DNA from: Bradyrhizobium sediminis | Lineage (GTDB): Bacteria > Pseudomonadota > Alphaproteobacteria > Rhizobiales > Xanthobacteraceae | Reading direction: 5' to 3' | NCBI RefSeq assembly: GCF_018736085.1 | Contig: NZ_CP076134.1 | Coordinates: forward strand, 310,001 to 374,000 | Length of the DNA stretch: 64,000 nt | In this document: positions 30,954 through 40,178 of the stretch, piece by piece | How positions within the stretch are numbered: position 1 is the first letter of the stretch | Layout of the letters: every line of letters begins with the position of its first letter | Position numbers and translations under genes: made by a program | Notes under the pieces: model-generated | Seen by the model: the letters and a program-made list of their open reading frames with translations, nothing else | What the model was told of the DNA's origin: nothing | Databases searched by the model: none

Positions 30954-31319
30954 ATGCCGTCGCTCGCCACACTGCAAGCTTTTGCTGCCACCGTCGAATC
31001 CAACGACCATGTCGGCGCCATCCTGAAATTCTATGCGCCTGATGCTCAAACGCAGGAGAACGACCGTTCCCCCCGGGTTGGCCGCGATGCGCTGGCAGAG
31101 CGGGAACGCGCTGTGCTCGCGTCCGTTGCCGGCGTCAAGACCACACGGCTCGGGCCGCTCTTGCTCGACGGCGACCAGTCGGCGATCCGCTGGCGGTTCG
31201 AATTCACGGGCAAGGACGGCAAGGTGCGGACAATGGAAGAGGTCGCGTGGCAAACCTGGCGCGGCGAGCAATTGATCGAGGAGCGCTTCTTTTTCGACCC
31301 GCAGCAGATGAAGGGATGA
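30954..31319 (+). CDS. NTF2-like (SnoaL-type) family protein
   Basis: A 121-residue protein with the NTF2-like fold: LQAFAATVESNDHVGAILKF, then FYAPDAQTQENDRSPRVGRD and the final strands LIEERFFFDPQQM. I chose the ATG at 30954, with AGGAG eight bases before it; a TTG at 30948 is too close to that site. Function unknown; the divergent TetR regulator suggests a role in response to a small molecule. Confidence 0.85.
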   Translation: MPSLATLQAFAATVESNDHVGAILKFYAPDAQTQENDRSPRVGRDALAERERAVLASVAGVKTTRLGPLLLDGDQSAIRWRFEFTGKDGKVRTMEEVAWQTWRGEQLIEERFFFDPQQMKG

Positions 31320-31422
31320 GGTGAAGATCGAGCCGGCATTTGGAATTCATTTGCTTCGCCAAAGTGATCCACGGTGCGGCGATCTGGTCCTGCGCCCAAG
31401 CCCGCCTCGCGATCAGATATGG

Positions 31423-31450
31423 AAATGGCCGGGATCGCTCCCGGCCATTT
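31423..31450 (-). terminator. hairpin terminator after the OmpA-family gene
   Basis: The perfect stem AAATGGCCGGGA / TCCCGGCCATTT with loop GCGA lies 20 bases past the OmpA stop. It lacks a strong T run on the minus strand. Confidence 0.75.
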
Positions 31451-31470
31451 CAGTCTTGAAACTATTTGCC

Positions 31471-33423
31471 CTACCTCGGCGGCGCGGTGCCCGGCGGCGG
31501 GGGCGGCAGCGATGCCGCTCCGCCGTTGAGCAATGGCGTGATGTTGCGGATCGTGACGCGGCGATTGATGCGGCTCGGTCCGTCGGTCTGCTCTTTCAGA
31601 TATTGCTCGCCGTAGCCTTGCGAGGTCAGGTTTTCCGCCGGCACGTTGAATTGCTGCGTCAGCAGCGTGGCGGCGGATTCGGCGCGGCGGTCCGACAGCG
31701 ACAGATTGTCGACGTCCGATCCCACCGCGTCGGTATGACCCTCGATCAGGAACACGGCGCGCGGATTGGCCGCGATCGCGCGATTGAGGCCGTCCGCGAT
31801 CGCCTGCAGCTTCGCCGCCTGGTCGGGGGGAATCTCCCACGATCCGGTTTCGAAGTTGATGCTGTTGAGATCGATGCTCGGCATGCGCTGTCGCACCGAC
31901 GGGCTGTAGCGGATTTCGTCGAGCGTATAGCGACGATCGATCCGCTCCACCGGCGGAGCGATCATGGTGTCGTAGATCAGATCCGGCGACGCTTCGTCGG
32001 CTTCGACGATGTAGCGATTCTGCGGAATGCGCAGGATCGGCGGCGGCAGGTCGACATAGAAGCCGCCGATCGCGCGCGGGTCGCGATAGCTGTTGTCGAT
32101 GATGATGATCTCGCGGCCGCGCTCATCCCGGCGAATCCGGCGCAATAGCTGACCGTCACGACCGACAACGGTGATGATCTGGGTGCCGTCGGGACGGATC
32201 ACGATGGTGCGCGTTTCACCGCCGACTTGCTGGGTCCGGATGTCACGCGCGCCATAGCGGAAGCGATCCATTTCGTCGTGGCGGATGAACGCCTGCCCGC
32301 CGGGATCACGAACGATGATCCGGCCCGGCTCGGTAATCACCGTGCGTCCGCCCTGCTCGACTTCGCGTCGTTCACTCCGGAAGCCCTCCAGGGTCTTGGA
32401 CCCCGGTGCTGGCGCCGCGCCCGGAGCGATCGGGGTCAGCGCCTGGGTGGGGGGCGGTGCGGGCGGAATCGGCGCGGTTACCGTCGGCGGTGGGCGGCGG
32501 GCTACCGGCGCGCCGGCCGGCAGTGACGTCTGTCCGCCAGCGCCGGGTGTCGGCGCGGCATTCGGCGTTGCCGGGGGGGCTGTCGTCGTTCCCGGAGCCG
32601 GCGGCGGAGCGGCAGTTGCCGGGCTGCCCGCGGGCGGCGGGGTTTGCTTGGCTCCTGCCGGCGGCGGCGGCGGAGGTGGCGTGACTGCGCCAGCGCCTGC
32701 CGGGGGTGGCGGAGGCGGGGGGGCTTGAGTCCGTGGCGCTGTTCCGGGCGGCGTGCCCGGAGGCGGTGGGGCCTGCTTGGCTCCTGCTGGCGGCGGCGGA
32801 GGTGGCGTGACTGCGCCTGCGCCCGCCGGGGGCGGCGGCGTCTGCGTTGCCGGCGCGGTTGTGGGCGGCGGCAATTGCTTGGCGCCCGCGGGCGGCGGCG
32901 GCGGTGGCACGGAAGTCGGCGCGCTCTTCTGCTGCGGCACCACAGGTGCGGTGCTCGGCGGGGCCGGGGGCTTCGGCGGAACGGGTGCTGCCGTCGGCGG
33001 AGGCGGCGGTGCCGTCCGCGCCGCTGGAGGCGGCGGGGGAGGTGGAGGCGTCGCAGGCTTGGGCGGCGGCGGCGGTGCAGCCGTTGGGGGCTTCGGCGGC
33101 GGCGGCGGCGGCGGTGCCACGCGCGCAGGCGGGGGTGGTGGCGGCGGGGGTGCCTGGCGCGGAGGCGGAGCCGAGACAGGGGGCGGCGGCGGAGGCGGCG
33201 CAACCCCGGGCGGTGGCGGCGGGGGAGGCGGTGGCGGCGCTTGACGCGGAGCAACAGCGGGCGGTGCCGCCTTCGGCGGGGCCTTGGGCTTGCCGTCGGG
33301 ACCAAGTTCCTCCTTGGCCTGCGCCACCACCATTGGGGCGGTTTGCGCGTGCGTTGCAGGCGCCGCGAATTGCATTGCCGTAAGGGCTGTCGTGGCGAGC
33401 AGCACGAGGCGAAGGTGTGTCAT
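31471..33423 (-). CDS. OmpA family protein with long proline-rich linker
   Basis: A 650-residue exported protein. The signal peptide MTHLRLVLLATTALTAMQFA is followed by about 300 residues of Pro/Ala-rich low-complexity sequence with PPPPPPAGAK-type repeats. A central domain (about residues 345-470) contains RFRYGARDIRTQQVGGETR; the C-terminal OmpA peptidoglycan-binding domain shows VFLIEGHTDAVGSDVDNLSL and SDRRAESAATLL. It probably links the outer membrane or cell surface to peptidoglycan. The proline stretch could span the periplasm. A decayed copy of its C-terminus lies 1.3 kb downstream. Confidence 0.93.
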   Translation of the reverse strand: MTHLRLVLLATTALTAMQFAAPATHAQTAPMVVAQAKEELGPDGKPKAPPKAAPPAVAPRQAPPPPPPPPPPGVAPPPPPPPVSAPPPRQAPPPPPPPPARVAPPPPPPPKPPTAAPPPPPKPATPPPPPPPPAARTAPPPPPTAAPVPPKPPAPPSTAPVVPQQKSAPTSVPPPPPPAGAKQLPPPTTAPATQTPPPPAGAGAVTPPPPPPAGAKQAPPPPGTPPGTAPRTQAPPPPPPPAGAGAVTPPPPPPPAGAKQTPPPAGSPATAAPPPAPGTTTAPPATPNAAPTPGAGGQTSLPAGAPVARRPPPTVTAPIPPAPPPTQALTPIAPGAAPAPGSKTLEGFRSERREVEQGGRTVITEPGRIIVRDPGGQAFIRHDEMDRFRYGARDIRTQQVGGETRTIVIRPDGTQIITVVGRDGQLLRRIRRDERGREIIIIDNSYRDPRAIGGFYVDLPPPILRIPQNRYIVEADEASPDLIYDTMIAPPVERIDRRYTLDEIRYSPSVRQRMPSIDLNSINFETGSWEIPPDQAAKLQAIADGLNRAIAANPRAVFLIEGHTDAVGSDVDNLSLSDRRAESAATLLTQQFNVPAENLTSQGYGEQYLKEQTDGPSRINRRVTIRNITPLLNGGAASLPPPPPGTAPPR

Positions 33424-33669
33424 GATGGTCTGGTCCCGGGAATTATTGGCAACAAAGTCTGACGATCAACAAATAAGCGTGGGGCCGGATTGTGGCGGCC
33501 TTTGATGGCAAAGCGGCTTTTATTTCGGAACGTGCAACGTCCGAATGCGCAATTGTTCATGGCGCATTCAGACGCTTGTTTCGAATCGCATACTAGACCG
33601 TATTACATCGTCTCCTGCGGCAAATCAGGTGTGCCTGGATTCACATCCGGCTCCGAGCCCGGCAGATCG

Positions 33670-33897
33670 TCAACTCCGGCATCGGTCGCGGGGATAGGGC
33701 GTGTGCGGACCTTGCGGTCCCGGCACCGGCAATTCCTCGGGCGTGCGGCCCGGCAGTTCCTCCGGCTGCGGCGGCTCACCCGGCTCCTGCATCGGCGGCG
33801 GCACCTCGGGCCGCGGACTGCCCGGCGGATTCTCCTGCGGCGGCTCGGATGGCTGTCCGGGCTTGATCGGCGGATCTTCCGGCGGATCGATTGGCAT
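33670..33897 (-). CDS. proline-rich small protein of unknown function
   Basis: A 75-residue protein in which about 40 percent of residues are Pro, with repeats such as PSEPPQENPP and EPGEPPQPEELPG. Start ATG at 33897 follows a TAA in the same frame. Upstream in frame, MTNDNTDSAWAAM (33898-33939) has a good GGAG site, so the gene may once have started there, the TAA being a point mutation of a Tyr codon. No domain is recognised. Confidence 0.6.
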   Translation of the reverse strand: MPIDPPEDPPIKPGQPSEPPQENPPGSPRPEVPPPMQEPGEPPQPEELPGRTPEELPVPGPQGPHTPYPRDRCRS

Positions 33898-34013
33898 TTA
33901 CATCGCCGCCCAGGCGGAGTCGGTGTTGTCGTTGGTCATGTCATCGCTCCCTCGGGCTGGAGCGATAACGGCGGCGATGCCGCGATGTTCCTCATTCGGG
34001 CTGCGGGAACCGG

Positions 34014-34400
34014 TCACTCCGGCGCGTGGCACACGGCTTCGATGTTGTGGCCGTCGGGATCGAGCACGAAGGCGCCGTAATAATTGGGGTGATAGTGGGC
34101 CCGGATGCCGGGCGCGCCGTTATCGCGTCCACCGGCCGCCAATGCAGCTCTGTAGAACGCGTCGACAGTGGCGCGGTCCTTGGCGTGGATCGCAACATGC
34201 AACGGCTTGTTCAAGCCGCCCTCGCCGCCGATCCAGAAATCCGGCTTGCCGTCGGCGCCGAAACCGGCCGCGGGGTCATGGCCGGTCTGCTCCTGCGTCA
34301 CTTCCATCACGAGGCTATAGCCGAGCGGCGCCAAAGCCTCGAGATAGAAAGCCTTGGCGCGCGCATAATCGGAAACCGGAAAGCCGACATGGTCGATCAT
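34014..34400 (-). CDS. VOC family (glyoxalase/dioxygenase fold) protein
   Basis: A 128-residue vicinal-oxygen-chelate protein. The N-terminal MIDHVGFPVSDYARAKAFYL and the C-terminal YGAFVLDPDGHNIEAVCH show the paired beta-alpha-beta modules; the first His and terminal Glu may bind metal. The substrate is unknown. It is close upstream (transcriptionally downstream) of the FkbM gene. Confidence 0.92.
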   Translation of the reverse strand: MIDHVGFPVSDYARAKAFYLEALAPLGYSLVMEVTQEQTGHDPAAGFGADGKPDFWIGGEGGLNKPLHVAIHAKDRATVDAFYRAALAAGGRDNGAPGIRAHYHPNYYGAFVLDPDGHNIEAVCHAPE

Positions 34401-34451
34401 CGAGAATCTCCTGCGGTTGAGGACTGCGACACCTATTGATGTAGGCGGAAT

Positions 34452-35306
34452 TCAGCCGCGAACCAGCAGCGTGTTGCTGCGGGTCTTGCCGGTCTCGGCG
34501 TAGCCGCGCGCGCGCATGTCGGCGATACAGTCTTTCAGCCATTCGTTTCGCGACAAATGCTCGATCACAACCGCGCGCGGCCACAGCGATGACGGCGCCT
34601 GTTCGAAGAAGCCGGTCAGAACGCGATCCTCAAAGCCCTCGACGTCGATCTTCAGCGCATCGACGTGATCGACGCCTGCGTCGGCGAGAATGCGCTGCAA
34701 CCGCAACGACGGCACCCTGATGGCGTTGCCTGCGGGATCGCCGGACACGATATGGCTGGCGCCGAGATTGTCGCCGTCGGTCTCGATCATCAGCTCGCCG
34801 TCCGAAGGGCCTGCGGCGGCGGCCACCAGCGTGACCTGGGTGTAGCCGGATGCGGCGCAGTTGAACTTGAGCCGCGCATGCGTCACCGGATGCGGCTCGA
34901 TCGCAATCACCTTGCCGGTCGCGCCGACCCGGCGCGCCAGCACCATGGCGTAGGTGCCGACATTGGCGCCGACATCGACGAACACGCCACCGGCAGGCGT
35001 ATGCGCGCGCAGAAAATCCAGCTCCTCGATGTTGTAATCGGGATTGAACAACGCGCCGCGCTCGGTGGCGCTGGCCTGATGATAGAAGCGGAACGACGCA
35101 CCCTGATAATGGACGTCGACCGGACCCGCGCGCAGCAGGTTGACCAGCCGCGACAGCATCGGGCGGAACGCACCGCGTTTCAGCCGCGAGCGTTGCGCCA
35201 GCCGGATGATCGCCGCCTGCGCGGCATTCGGCGCGAAAGCGCCGAATGGAGGGGAGGTGGGATCGTTGGCCGCGGCAGTGCCGGGGGGCAGGGTTGGCAG
35301 GGTCAA
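34452..35306 (-). CDS. FkbM family methyltransferase
   Basis: A 284-residue SAM-dependent methyltransferase. The SAM motif GGVFVDVGANVGTYAMVLAR and the following AIEPHPVTHARLKFN are typical FkbM. The late motif LKIDVEGFEDRVLTGF is also characteristic. Members O-methylate sugars or hydroxyls of glycans and secondary metabolites; the acceptor is unknown. Confidence 0.92.
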   Translation of the reverse strand: MTLPTLPPGTAAANDPTSPPFGAFAPNAAQAAIIRLAQRSRLKRGAFRPMLSRLVNLLRAGPVDVHYQGASFRFYHQASATERGALFNPDYNIEELDFLRAHTPAGGVFVDVGANVGTYAMVLARRVGATGKVIAIEPHPVTHARLKFNCAASGYTQVTLVAAAAGPSDGELMIETDGDNLGASHIVSGDPAGNAIRVPSLRLQRILADAGVDHVDALKIDVEGFEDRVLTGFFEQAPSSLWPRAVVIEHLSRNEWLKDCIADMRARGYAETGKTRSNTLLVRG

Positions 35307-35389
35307 GATCTTCTCGCCGAAGAATTGCGAACGCCGCGCCTACATAGCCGGTTTCGCGGACGACTCCAACGACGCGGGCGGGGTCCGCG

Positions 35390-36172
35390 TCAGATCTGGC
35401 GTTCGACCATCTTCAGCTTGAGTTCGGCGATCGCCTCGGCGGGATTGAGGCCCTTCGGGCAGGCCTTGGCGCAGTTCATGATGGTGTGGCAGCGATAGAG
35501 ACGGAACGGGTCCTCGAGATTGTCGAGCCGCTCGCCGGTCGCTTCATCGCGGCTGTCCTTGACCCATCGGTTCGCCTGCAGCAAGGCGGCCGGCCCGAGA
35601 TAGCGGTCGCTGTTCCACCAATAGCTCGGGCATGAGGTCGAGCAGCAGGCGCAGAGAATGCATTCGTAGAGACCGTCGAGTTTTCCGCGATCCTCGTGGC
35701 TCTGCCGCCATTCCTTCTGCGGCGTCGGCGTGACGGTCTTCAGCCAAGGCTCGATCGAAGCGTATTGCGCGTAGAAATTGGTGAGGTCGGGCACCAGGTC
35801 CTTGACCACAGGCTGGTGCGGCAGCGGATTGACCTTGACCGCACCGTCCTTCACGTCGTGCATCGACTTGGTGCAGGCCAGCGTGTTCTGGCCGTCGATA
35901 TTCATGGCGCAGGAGCCGCAGACACCCTCGCGGCAGGAGCGGCGGAAGGTTAGCGTCGGGTCGATGTGATTCTTGATCCAGATCAGGCCATCAAGGACCA
36001 TCGGCCCGCAATCCTTGGTGTCGACATAATAGGTATCGACGCCGGGATTTTTGCCGTCGTCCGGGTTCCAGCGATAGACCTTGAATTCGCGCGTCTCGGT
36101 CGCGCCGGCCGGCTTCGGCCAGGTCTTGCCGCCGGTGATTTTCGAATTTTTCGGAAGCGCGAATTCAACCAT
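35390..36172 (-). CDS. sdhB: succinate dehydrogenase iron-sulfur subunit
   Basis: A 260-residue SdhB. The [2Fe-2S] ligands are in [18 protein letters not shown] and the following TLAC; the [4Fe-4S] and [3Fe-4S] ligands are in [17 protein letters not shown] and [17 protein letters not shown]. It passes electrons from SdhA FAD to ubiquinone in complex II. It is last in the sdhC-sdhD-sdhA-sdhB operon, about 100 bp after sdhA with a palindromic repeat between. Confidence 0.98.
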   Translation of the reverse strand: MVEFALPKNSKITGGKTWPKPAGATETREFKVYRWNPDDGKNPGVDTYYVDTKDCGPMVLDGLIWIKNHIDPTLTFRRSCREGVCGSCAMNIDGQNTLACTKSMHDVKDGAVKVNPLPHQPVVKDLVPDLTNFYAQYASIEPWLKTVTPTPQKEWRQSHEDRGKLDGLYECILCACCSTSCPSYWWNSDRYLGPAALLQANRWVKDSRDEATGERLDNLEDPFRLYRCHTIMNCAKACPKGLNPAEAIAELKLKMVERQI

Positions 36173-36185
36173 CTCTCTAGCCTTT

Positions 36186-36268
36186 CGTCATTCCGGGGCG
36201 CTGCGAAGCAGCGAACCCGGAATCTCGAGATTCCGGGTCTGGTCCTTCGGACCATCCCGGAATGACGG
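36186..36268. repeat. dispersed palindromic repeat, CGTCATTCCGG class
   Basis: This repeat sits inside the sdh operon between sdhA and sdhB. It is almost identical to the copy at 24966-25047, with the AATCTCGAGATT core. On the RNA it would form a long hairpin. Confidence 0.9.
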
Positions 36269-36275
36269 GTTATCC

Positions 36276-38111
36276 TCAATACACCCGCGCCTTCGGCGGG
36301 ATGTACTGAACGTCGTTGGTCATCGTGTAGTCGTGCACCGGGCGATAATCGATTGTGGTCTTGCCGCCATCGTCGATCCACGCCAGCGTGTGTTTCATCC
36401 AGTTCTTGTCGTCGCGGTCCGGGAAATCCTCGCGGGCATGGGCGCCGCGGCTCTCGGTGCGGTTCGCGGCCGAGTCCATCGTCACGACCGCCTGCACGAT
36501 CAGATTGTCGAATTCCAGCGTCTCGATCAGATCGGAATTCCAGACCAGCGAGCGGTCGGTCACCCCGATGTCGCTGATGCCGCTATGCACCTTGTGAATC
36601 AGGTTGTGCCCTTCGTTCAGCACCTCGCCGGTGCGGAACACCGCGCAATTGTTCTGCATCACATGCTGCATGCTGTCGCGCAGCTTCGCCGTCGTCGTGC
36701 CGCCGGCGGCATAGCGGTAACGATCGAGCCGGCCGAGCGCCTTGTCGGCCGATCCTGCCGGCAATTCCGGCTGCTTGCCGTTCGGCGTCAGCTTTTCGGC
36801 GCAGCGCAAGGCGGCGGCGCGGCCGAACACCACGAGATCGATCAGCGAATTGGAGCCGAGACGGTTGGCGCCATGTACCGAGACGCAGGCCGCTTCGCCG
36901 ACCGCCATCAGGCCGGGCACCACGAAATTGTCGTCGCCGTTCTTCTTGGTCAGCGCTTCGCCGTGGAAGTTGGTCGGAATCCCGCCCATGTTGTAATGCG
37001 CGGTCGGCACGATCGGGATCGGCTCGCGCGTCACATCGACGTTGGCGAAAATCTTTGCCGATTCGGAAATCCCCGGCAGCCGCTCCTGCAGCACCTTGGG
37101 GTCGAGATGGTCGAGGTGCAGGAAGATGTGGTCCTTGTTCTTGCCGACGCCGCGGCCTTCCCGGATTTCGATGGTCATCGCGCGCGAGACGACGTCGCGC
37201 GAGGCGAGGTCCTTGGCGGATGGCGCATAGCGCTCCATGAAGCGTTCGCCCGCGGAATTGACGAGATAGCCGCCCTCGCCGCGCGCGCCTTCGGTGACCA
37301 GACAGCCGGCGCCGTAAATTCCGGTCGGGTGGAACTGGACGAACTCCATGTCCTGCAGCGGCAGGCCGGCGCGCAAGGCCATCGCGCTGCCGTCGCCGGT
37401 CTGGGTGTGGGCGCCGGTGCAGGAATGATAGATGCGCCCATAGCCCCCGGTGGCAAGAATGGTGGTTTGCGCGCGGAAGCGATGCAGTGTGCCGTCGTCG
37501 AGCTTGAGCGCGACCACGCCGCGGCAGGTGCCCTGGTCGTCCATGATCAGGTCGATGGCGAAGAACTCGATGTAGAATTCGGCGGCGTGGCGCAGCGCCT
37601 GGCCGTACATGGTGTGCAGCATGGCGTGGCCGGTACGGTCGGCGGCGGCGCAGGTGCGTTGCGCCTGGCCCTTGCCGAAGTCCACGGTCATGCCGCCGAA
37701 CGGCCGCTGATAGATCCTGCCGTCTTCGGTGCGCGAAAACGGCACGCCCCAGTGCTCGAGTTCGTAGACCGCCTCCGGCGCCTGGCGCACCATGTATTCG
37801 ATCGAATCCTGGTCGCCGAGCCAATCCGACCCCTTGACGGTGTCGTACATGTGCCAGCGCCAGTTGTCCTCGTGCATGTTGCCGAGCGCCGCCGAAATGC
37901 CGCCCTGGGCCGCCACCGTGTGCGAGCGGGTCGGAAAAACCTTGGTGATGCAGGCGGTGCGCAGGCCCGCTTCGCTGCAGCCGACTACGGCGCGCAGGCC
38001 AGCGCCGCCGGCGCCGACAACCACGACATCGTAGGTATGATCTTCAATCGGGTAGGCGTGGCCATTGGTGGCAGGCGCGCCGTTCCCCTTGCCATTTCCG
38101 CCAACGGCCAT
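36276..38111 (-). CDS. sdhA: succinate dehydrogenase flavoprotein subunit
   Basis: A 611-residue SdhA. The FAD-binding glycine motif [19 protein letters not shown], the covalent FAD histidine in [10 protein letters not shown], the HPTGIYGAG and GARGEGG motifs, and the catalytic segment around [15 protein letters not shown] are all present. It oxidises succinate to fumarate at the inner face of the membrane. It overlaps closely with sdhD (three bases between stop and start). Confidence 0.98.
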   Translation of the reverse strand: MAVGGNGKGNGAPATNGHAYPIEDHTYDVVVVGAGGAGLRAVVGCSEAGLRTACITKVFPTRSHTVAAQGGISAALGNMHEDNWRWHMYDTVKGSDWLGDQDSIEYMVRQAPEAVYELEHWGVPFSRTEDGRIYQRPFGGMTVDFGKGQAQRTCAAADRTGHAMLHTMYGQALRHAAEFYIEFFAIDLIMDDQGTCRGVVALKLDDGTLHRFRAQTTILATGGYGRIYHSCTGAHTQTGDGSAMALRAGLPLQDMEFVQFHPTGIYGAGCLVTEGARGEGGYLVNSAGERFMERYAPSAKDLASRDVVSRAMTIEIREGRGVGKNKDHIFLHLDHLDPKVLQERLPGISESAKIFANVDVTREPIPIVPTAHYNMGGIPTNFHGEALTKKNGDDNFVVPGLMAVGEAACVSVHGANRLGSNSLIDLVVFGRAAALRCAEKLTPNGKQPELPAGSADKALGRLDRYRYAAGGTTTAKLRDSMQHVMQNNCAVFRTGEVLNEGHNLIHKVHSGISDIGVTDRSLVWNSDLIETLEFDNLIVQAVVTMDSAANRTESRGAHAREDFPDRDDKNWMKHTLAWIDDGGKTTIDYRPVHDYTMTNDVQYIPPKARVY

Positions 38112-38114
38112 GGG

Positions 38115-38519
38115 CTAAACTCCAGATGACAGTTTGAGAATGGCGTAGATCGAAGCCAGCGCCACCGCGATCGAGAAGAAGTTATTGGCCATTACGCTGG
38201 CGAGCTTCAGCTTCTCGTTATGGATGTAATCCTCGATCACTACCTGCATGCCGATCTTCATGTGCCAGGCGCTGGCGACGATGAACAGAAGCAGGATGAT
38301 AGCGATCGGCAGCGAGCCGAGAATCTGCGCGGCACCGGCCTGGTTGCGGCCGAGCAGCATCAAAACCACCACGATGACCGGCACGATCAGCAGCGTCATC
38401 GCCACAGCGGTGAGGCGCTGGCGCCAGAAATCGCTGGTGCCGGAATGCGAAGCGCCGAGGTTGCGGACGCGGGCGAGCGGCGTGCGCATGGATTTTGCGG
38501 GTGAAGTTGGCGCGGTCAT
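38115..38519 (-). CDS. sdhD: succinate dehydrogenase membrane anchor subunit
   Basis: A 134-residue hydrophobic SdhD with three membrane helices. ASAWHMKIGMQVVIEDYIHN contains the heme-ligand His and the conserved D-Y pair that contacts quinone. It starts at 38519, overlapping sdhC by four bases (ATGA-type). Confidence 0.93.
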   Translation of the reverse strand: MTAPTSPAKSMRTPLARVRNLGASHSGTSDFWRQRLTAVAMTLLIVPVIVVVLMLLGRNQAGAAQILGSLPIAIILLLFIVASAWHMKIGMQVVIEDYIHNEKLKLASVMANNFFSIAVALASIYAILKLSSGV

Positions 38520-38914
38520 CGTCCGCCTCCGATGGCATAGGCGGCGATCCAGACCAGCACCGTCAGCGAAACGCCGCCGATCAGCGCGCCCCAGGTCAGC
38601 GTTTCACGTTCGCTGGCCTTGAAGCCGTAGCCGAGGTCCCAGACGAAATGCCTCAAGCCCGAAAGCAGGTGATGCAGCAGCGCCCATGTGTAGCCGAATA
38701 CGATCAGCTTTCCGATGATGCTGCCGGTAAAGGCCTGCACATTGGCATAGGCGGCCGGGCCGGAAGCCGCCGCGATCAGCCACCATGCCAGCAGCAGAGT
38801 ACCGAAATACAGCGCGACGCCGGTAACGCGGTGGACGATGGAAAGCGCCATCGTCAGGGTCCAGCGATAGGTCTGCAGATGGGGCGAAAGCGGTCGTTCG
38901 ATCCTGGCGGTCAT
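38516..38914 (-). CDS. sdhC: succinate dehydrogenase cytochrome b556 subunit
   Basis: A 132-residue SdhC with three membrane helices. The signature RPLSPHLQTYRWTLTMALSI then VHRVTGVALYFG holds the family SxxHRxTG motif; the second signature HHLLSGLRHFVWDLG carries the heme-ligand His. It is the first gene of the sdhCDAB operon and binds ubiquinone together with SdhD. Confidence 0.95.
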   Translation of the reverse strand: MTARIERPLSPHLQTYRWTLTMALSIVHRVTGVALYFGTLLLAWWLIAAASGPAAYANVQAFTGSIIGKLIVFGYTWALLHHLLSGLRHFVWDLGYGFKASERETLTWGALIGGVSLTVLVWIAAYAIGGGR

Positions 38915-39161
38915 CGGCGGCTTTGACGGTTGGCGGGCCCGCGATGGGCCCTTCGGGGGATCGCGATAGACGAGGTCTATTTACGAAGTCGAAACAGTGA
39001 GCGCAACGATGAAAATCGCCAATTCCGAACCGCGGTTCACATCTATGGATGAGCCTTGCAATTAGGGGCGTTGACAAGCGCGGCGAGCACTGGTGGCTGG
39101 TATACCTGAAGCACGATTCATGAACGCGCGCAGACCTGGCGCGGGCCGAAGGAAACCGGAG

Positions 39162-40016
39162 ATGGCAATCGCTGGCCTTGATGTCCTGGAGCTTGCCGAA
39201 CTGGCGCTCCTGCTGGTGGCGGTGGGGGCGCTGTCGGGCTTTCTGGCCGGGATCTTCGGGATCGGCGGCGGCGCCATCCTGGTGCCGGTGTTTTACGAAT
39301 CCTTCCGGCTCGCCGGCGTGCCGCTGGAAGTGCGGATGCCGCTGTGCATCGGGACATCGCTCGCCATCATCATTCCGACCTCGATCCGTTCGTATCGCGC
39401 CCATTACGCCCGCGGCGCGGTGGATATAGCTATTCTGCGGACCTGGTGGCTGCCGATAGTGACCGGCGTGATCGCCGGCAGCGTCACCGCGCGCTACGCG
39501 CCGGAGCGGCTGTTCAAGATCGTGTTCGTCATGGTGGCATGGTCCGCCGCGGCGCGGTTGCTGCTGTCGCGCGAGACTTGGAAGTTCGGCGACGACTTGC
39601 CGCGGGGGCCGCTGATGAAGCTTTACGGCTTCTTCGTCGGCCTGCTCTCGACGCTGATGGGCATCGGCGGCGGATTGTTCTCCAACCTGTTGATGACCTT
39701 TTACGGCCGGCCGATCCATCAGGCGGTTGCGACCTCCTCGGCGCTGGCGGTGCTGATCTCGATTCCCGGCGCCATCGGTTACATCTATGCCGGCTGGCCG
39801 GCGGCGATGCGCTATCCCGAGGTCGCCGCGCTGCAATTGCCGTTTGCGATCGGCTATGTCTCGCTGATCGGCGCCGTGCTTGTCATGCCGACCAGCCTTT
39901 TGACCGCGCCGCTCGGCGTCAAGGCCGCGCACGCGATGTCCAAGCGCACGCTGGAAATGGCGTTCGGAACTTATCTGTTTCTCGTCGGCGGCCGGTTTGT
40001 GATCAGCCTGCTCTAG
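39162..40016 (+). CDS. TSUP family permease (TauE/SafE-like)
   Basis: A membrane protein of about 284 residues with eight predicted helices in two similar halves. The repeated motif GIFGIGGGAILVPVFYE in the first half and GIGGGLFSNLLM in the second is the TSUP family signature. Members export or import sulfite, sulfoacetate or other organosulfonates and organic anions. The ATG at 39162 is preferred; the frame extends to 39093. Confidence 0.92.
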   Translation: MAIAGLDVLELAELALLLVAVGALSGFLAGIFGIGGGAILVPVFYESFRLAGVPLEVRMPLCIGTSLAIIIPTSIRSYRAHYARGAVDIAILRTWWLPIVTGVIAGSVTARYAPERLFKIVFVMVAWSAAARLLLSRETWKFGDDLPRGPLMKLYGFFVGLLSTLMGIGGGLFSNLLMTFYGRPIHQAVATSSALAVLISIPGAIGYIYAGWPAAMRYPEVAALQLPFAIGYVSLIGAVLVMPTSLLTAPLGVKAAHAMSKRTLEMAFGTYLFLVGGRFVISLL

Positions 40017-40045
40017 CGGCAGAGCAAGTTCGTGAACATGTCTAT

Positions 40046-40166
40046 CGTCATTGCGAGGAGCAAAGCGACGAAGCAATCCATCCTAGATGCGGACCGAGCT
40101 TTGGATTGCTTCGCGGAGCCTGTCATCGGGCGCGCGTTCGCGCGACCCGTTGGCTCGCAATGACGG
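40046..40166. repeat. dispersed palindromic repeat, CGTCATTGCGAG class, long sub-type
   Basis: Ends CGTCATTGCGAG and CTCGCAATGACGG, inner GAAGCAATCCAT / TTGGATTGCTTC, and the additional GGAGCCTGTCATCGGGCGC insert. It lies between the TSUP and matB genes, which are convergent. Confidence 0.9.
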
Positions 40167-40178
40167 TTACGGGTGAAC

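Noticed and set aside
32227..33462. Long plus-strand frames rich in Gly or Arg opposite the OmpA gene
   Set aside because: They mirror the proline codons of the minus-strand gene and show no domain or ribosome site.
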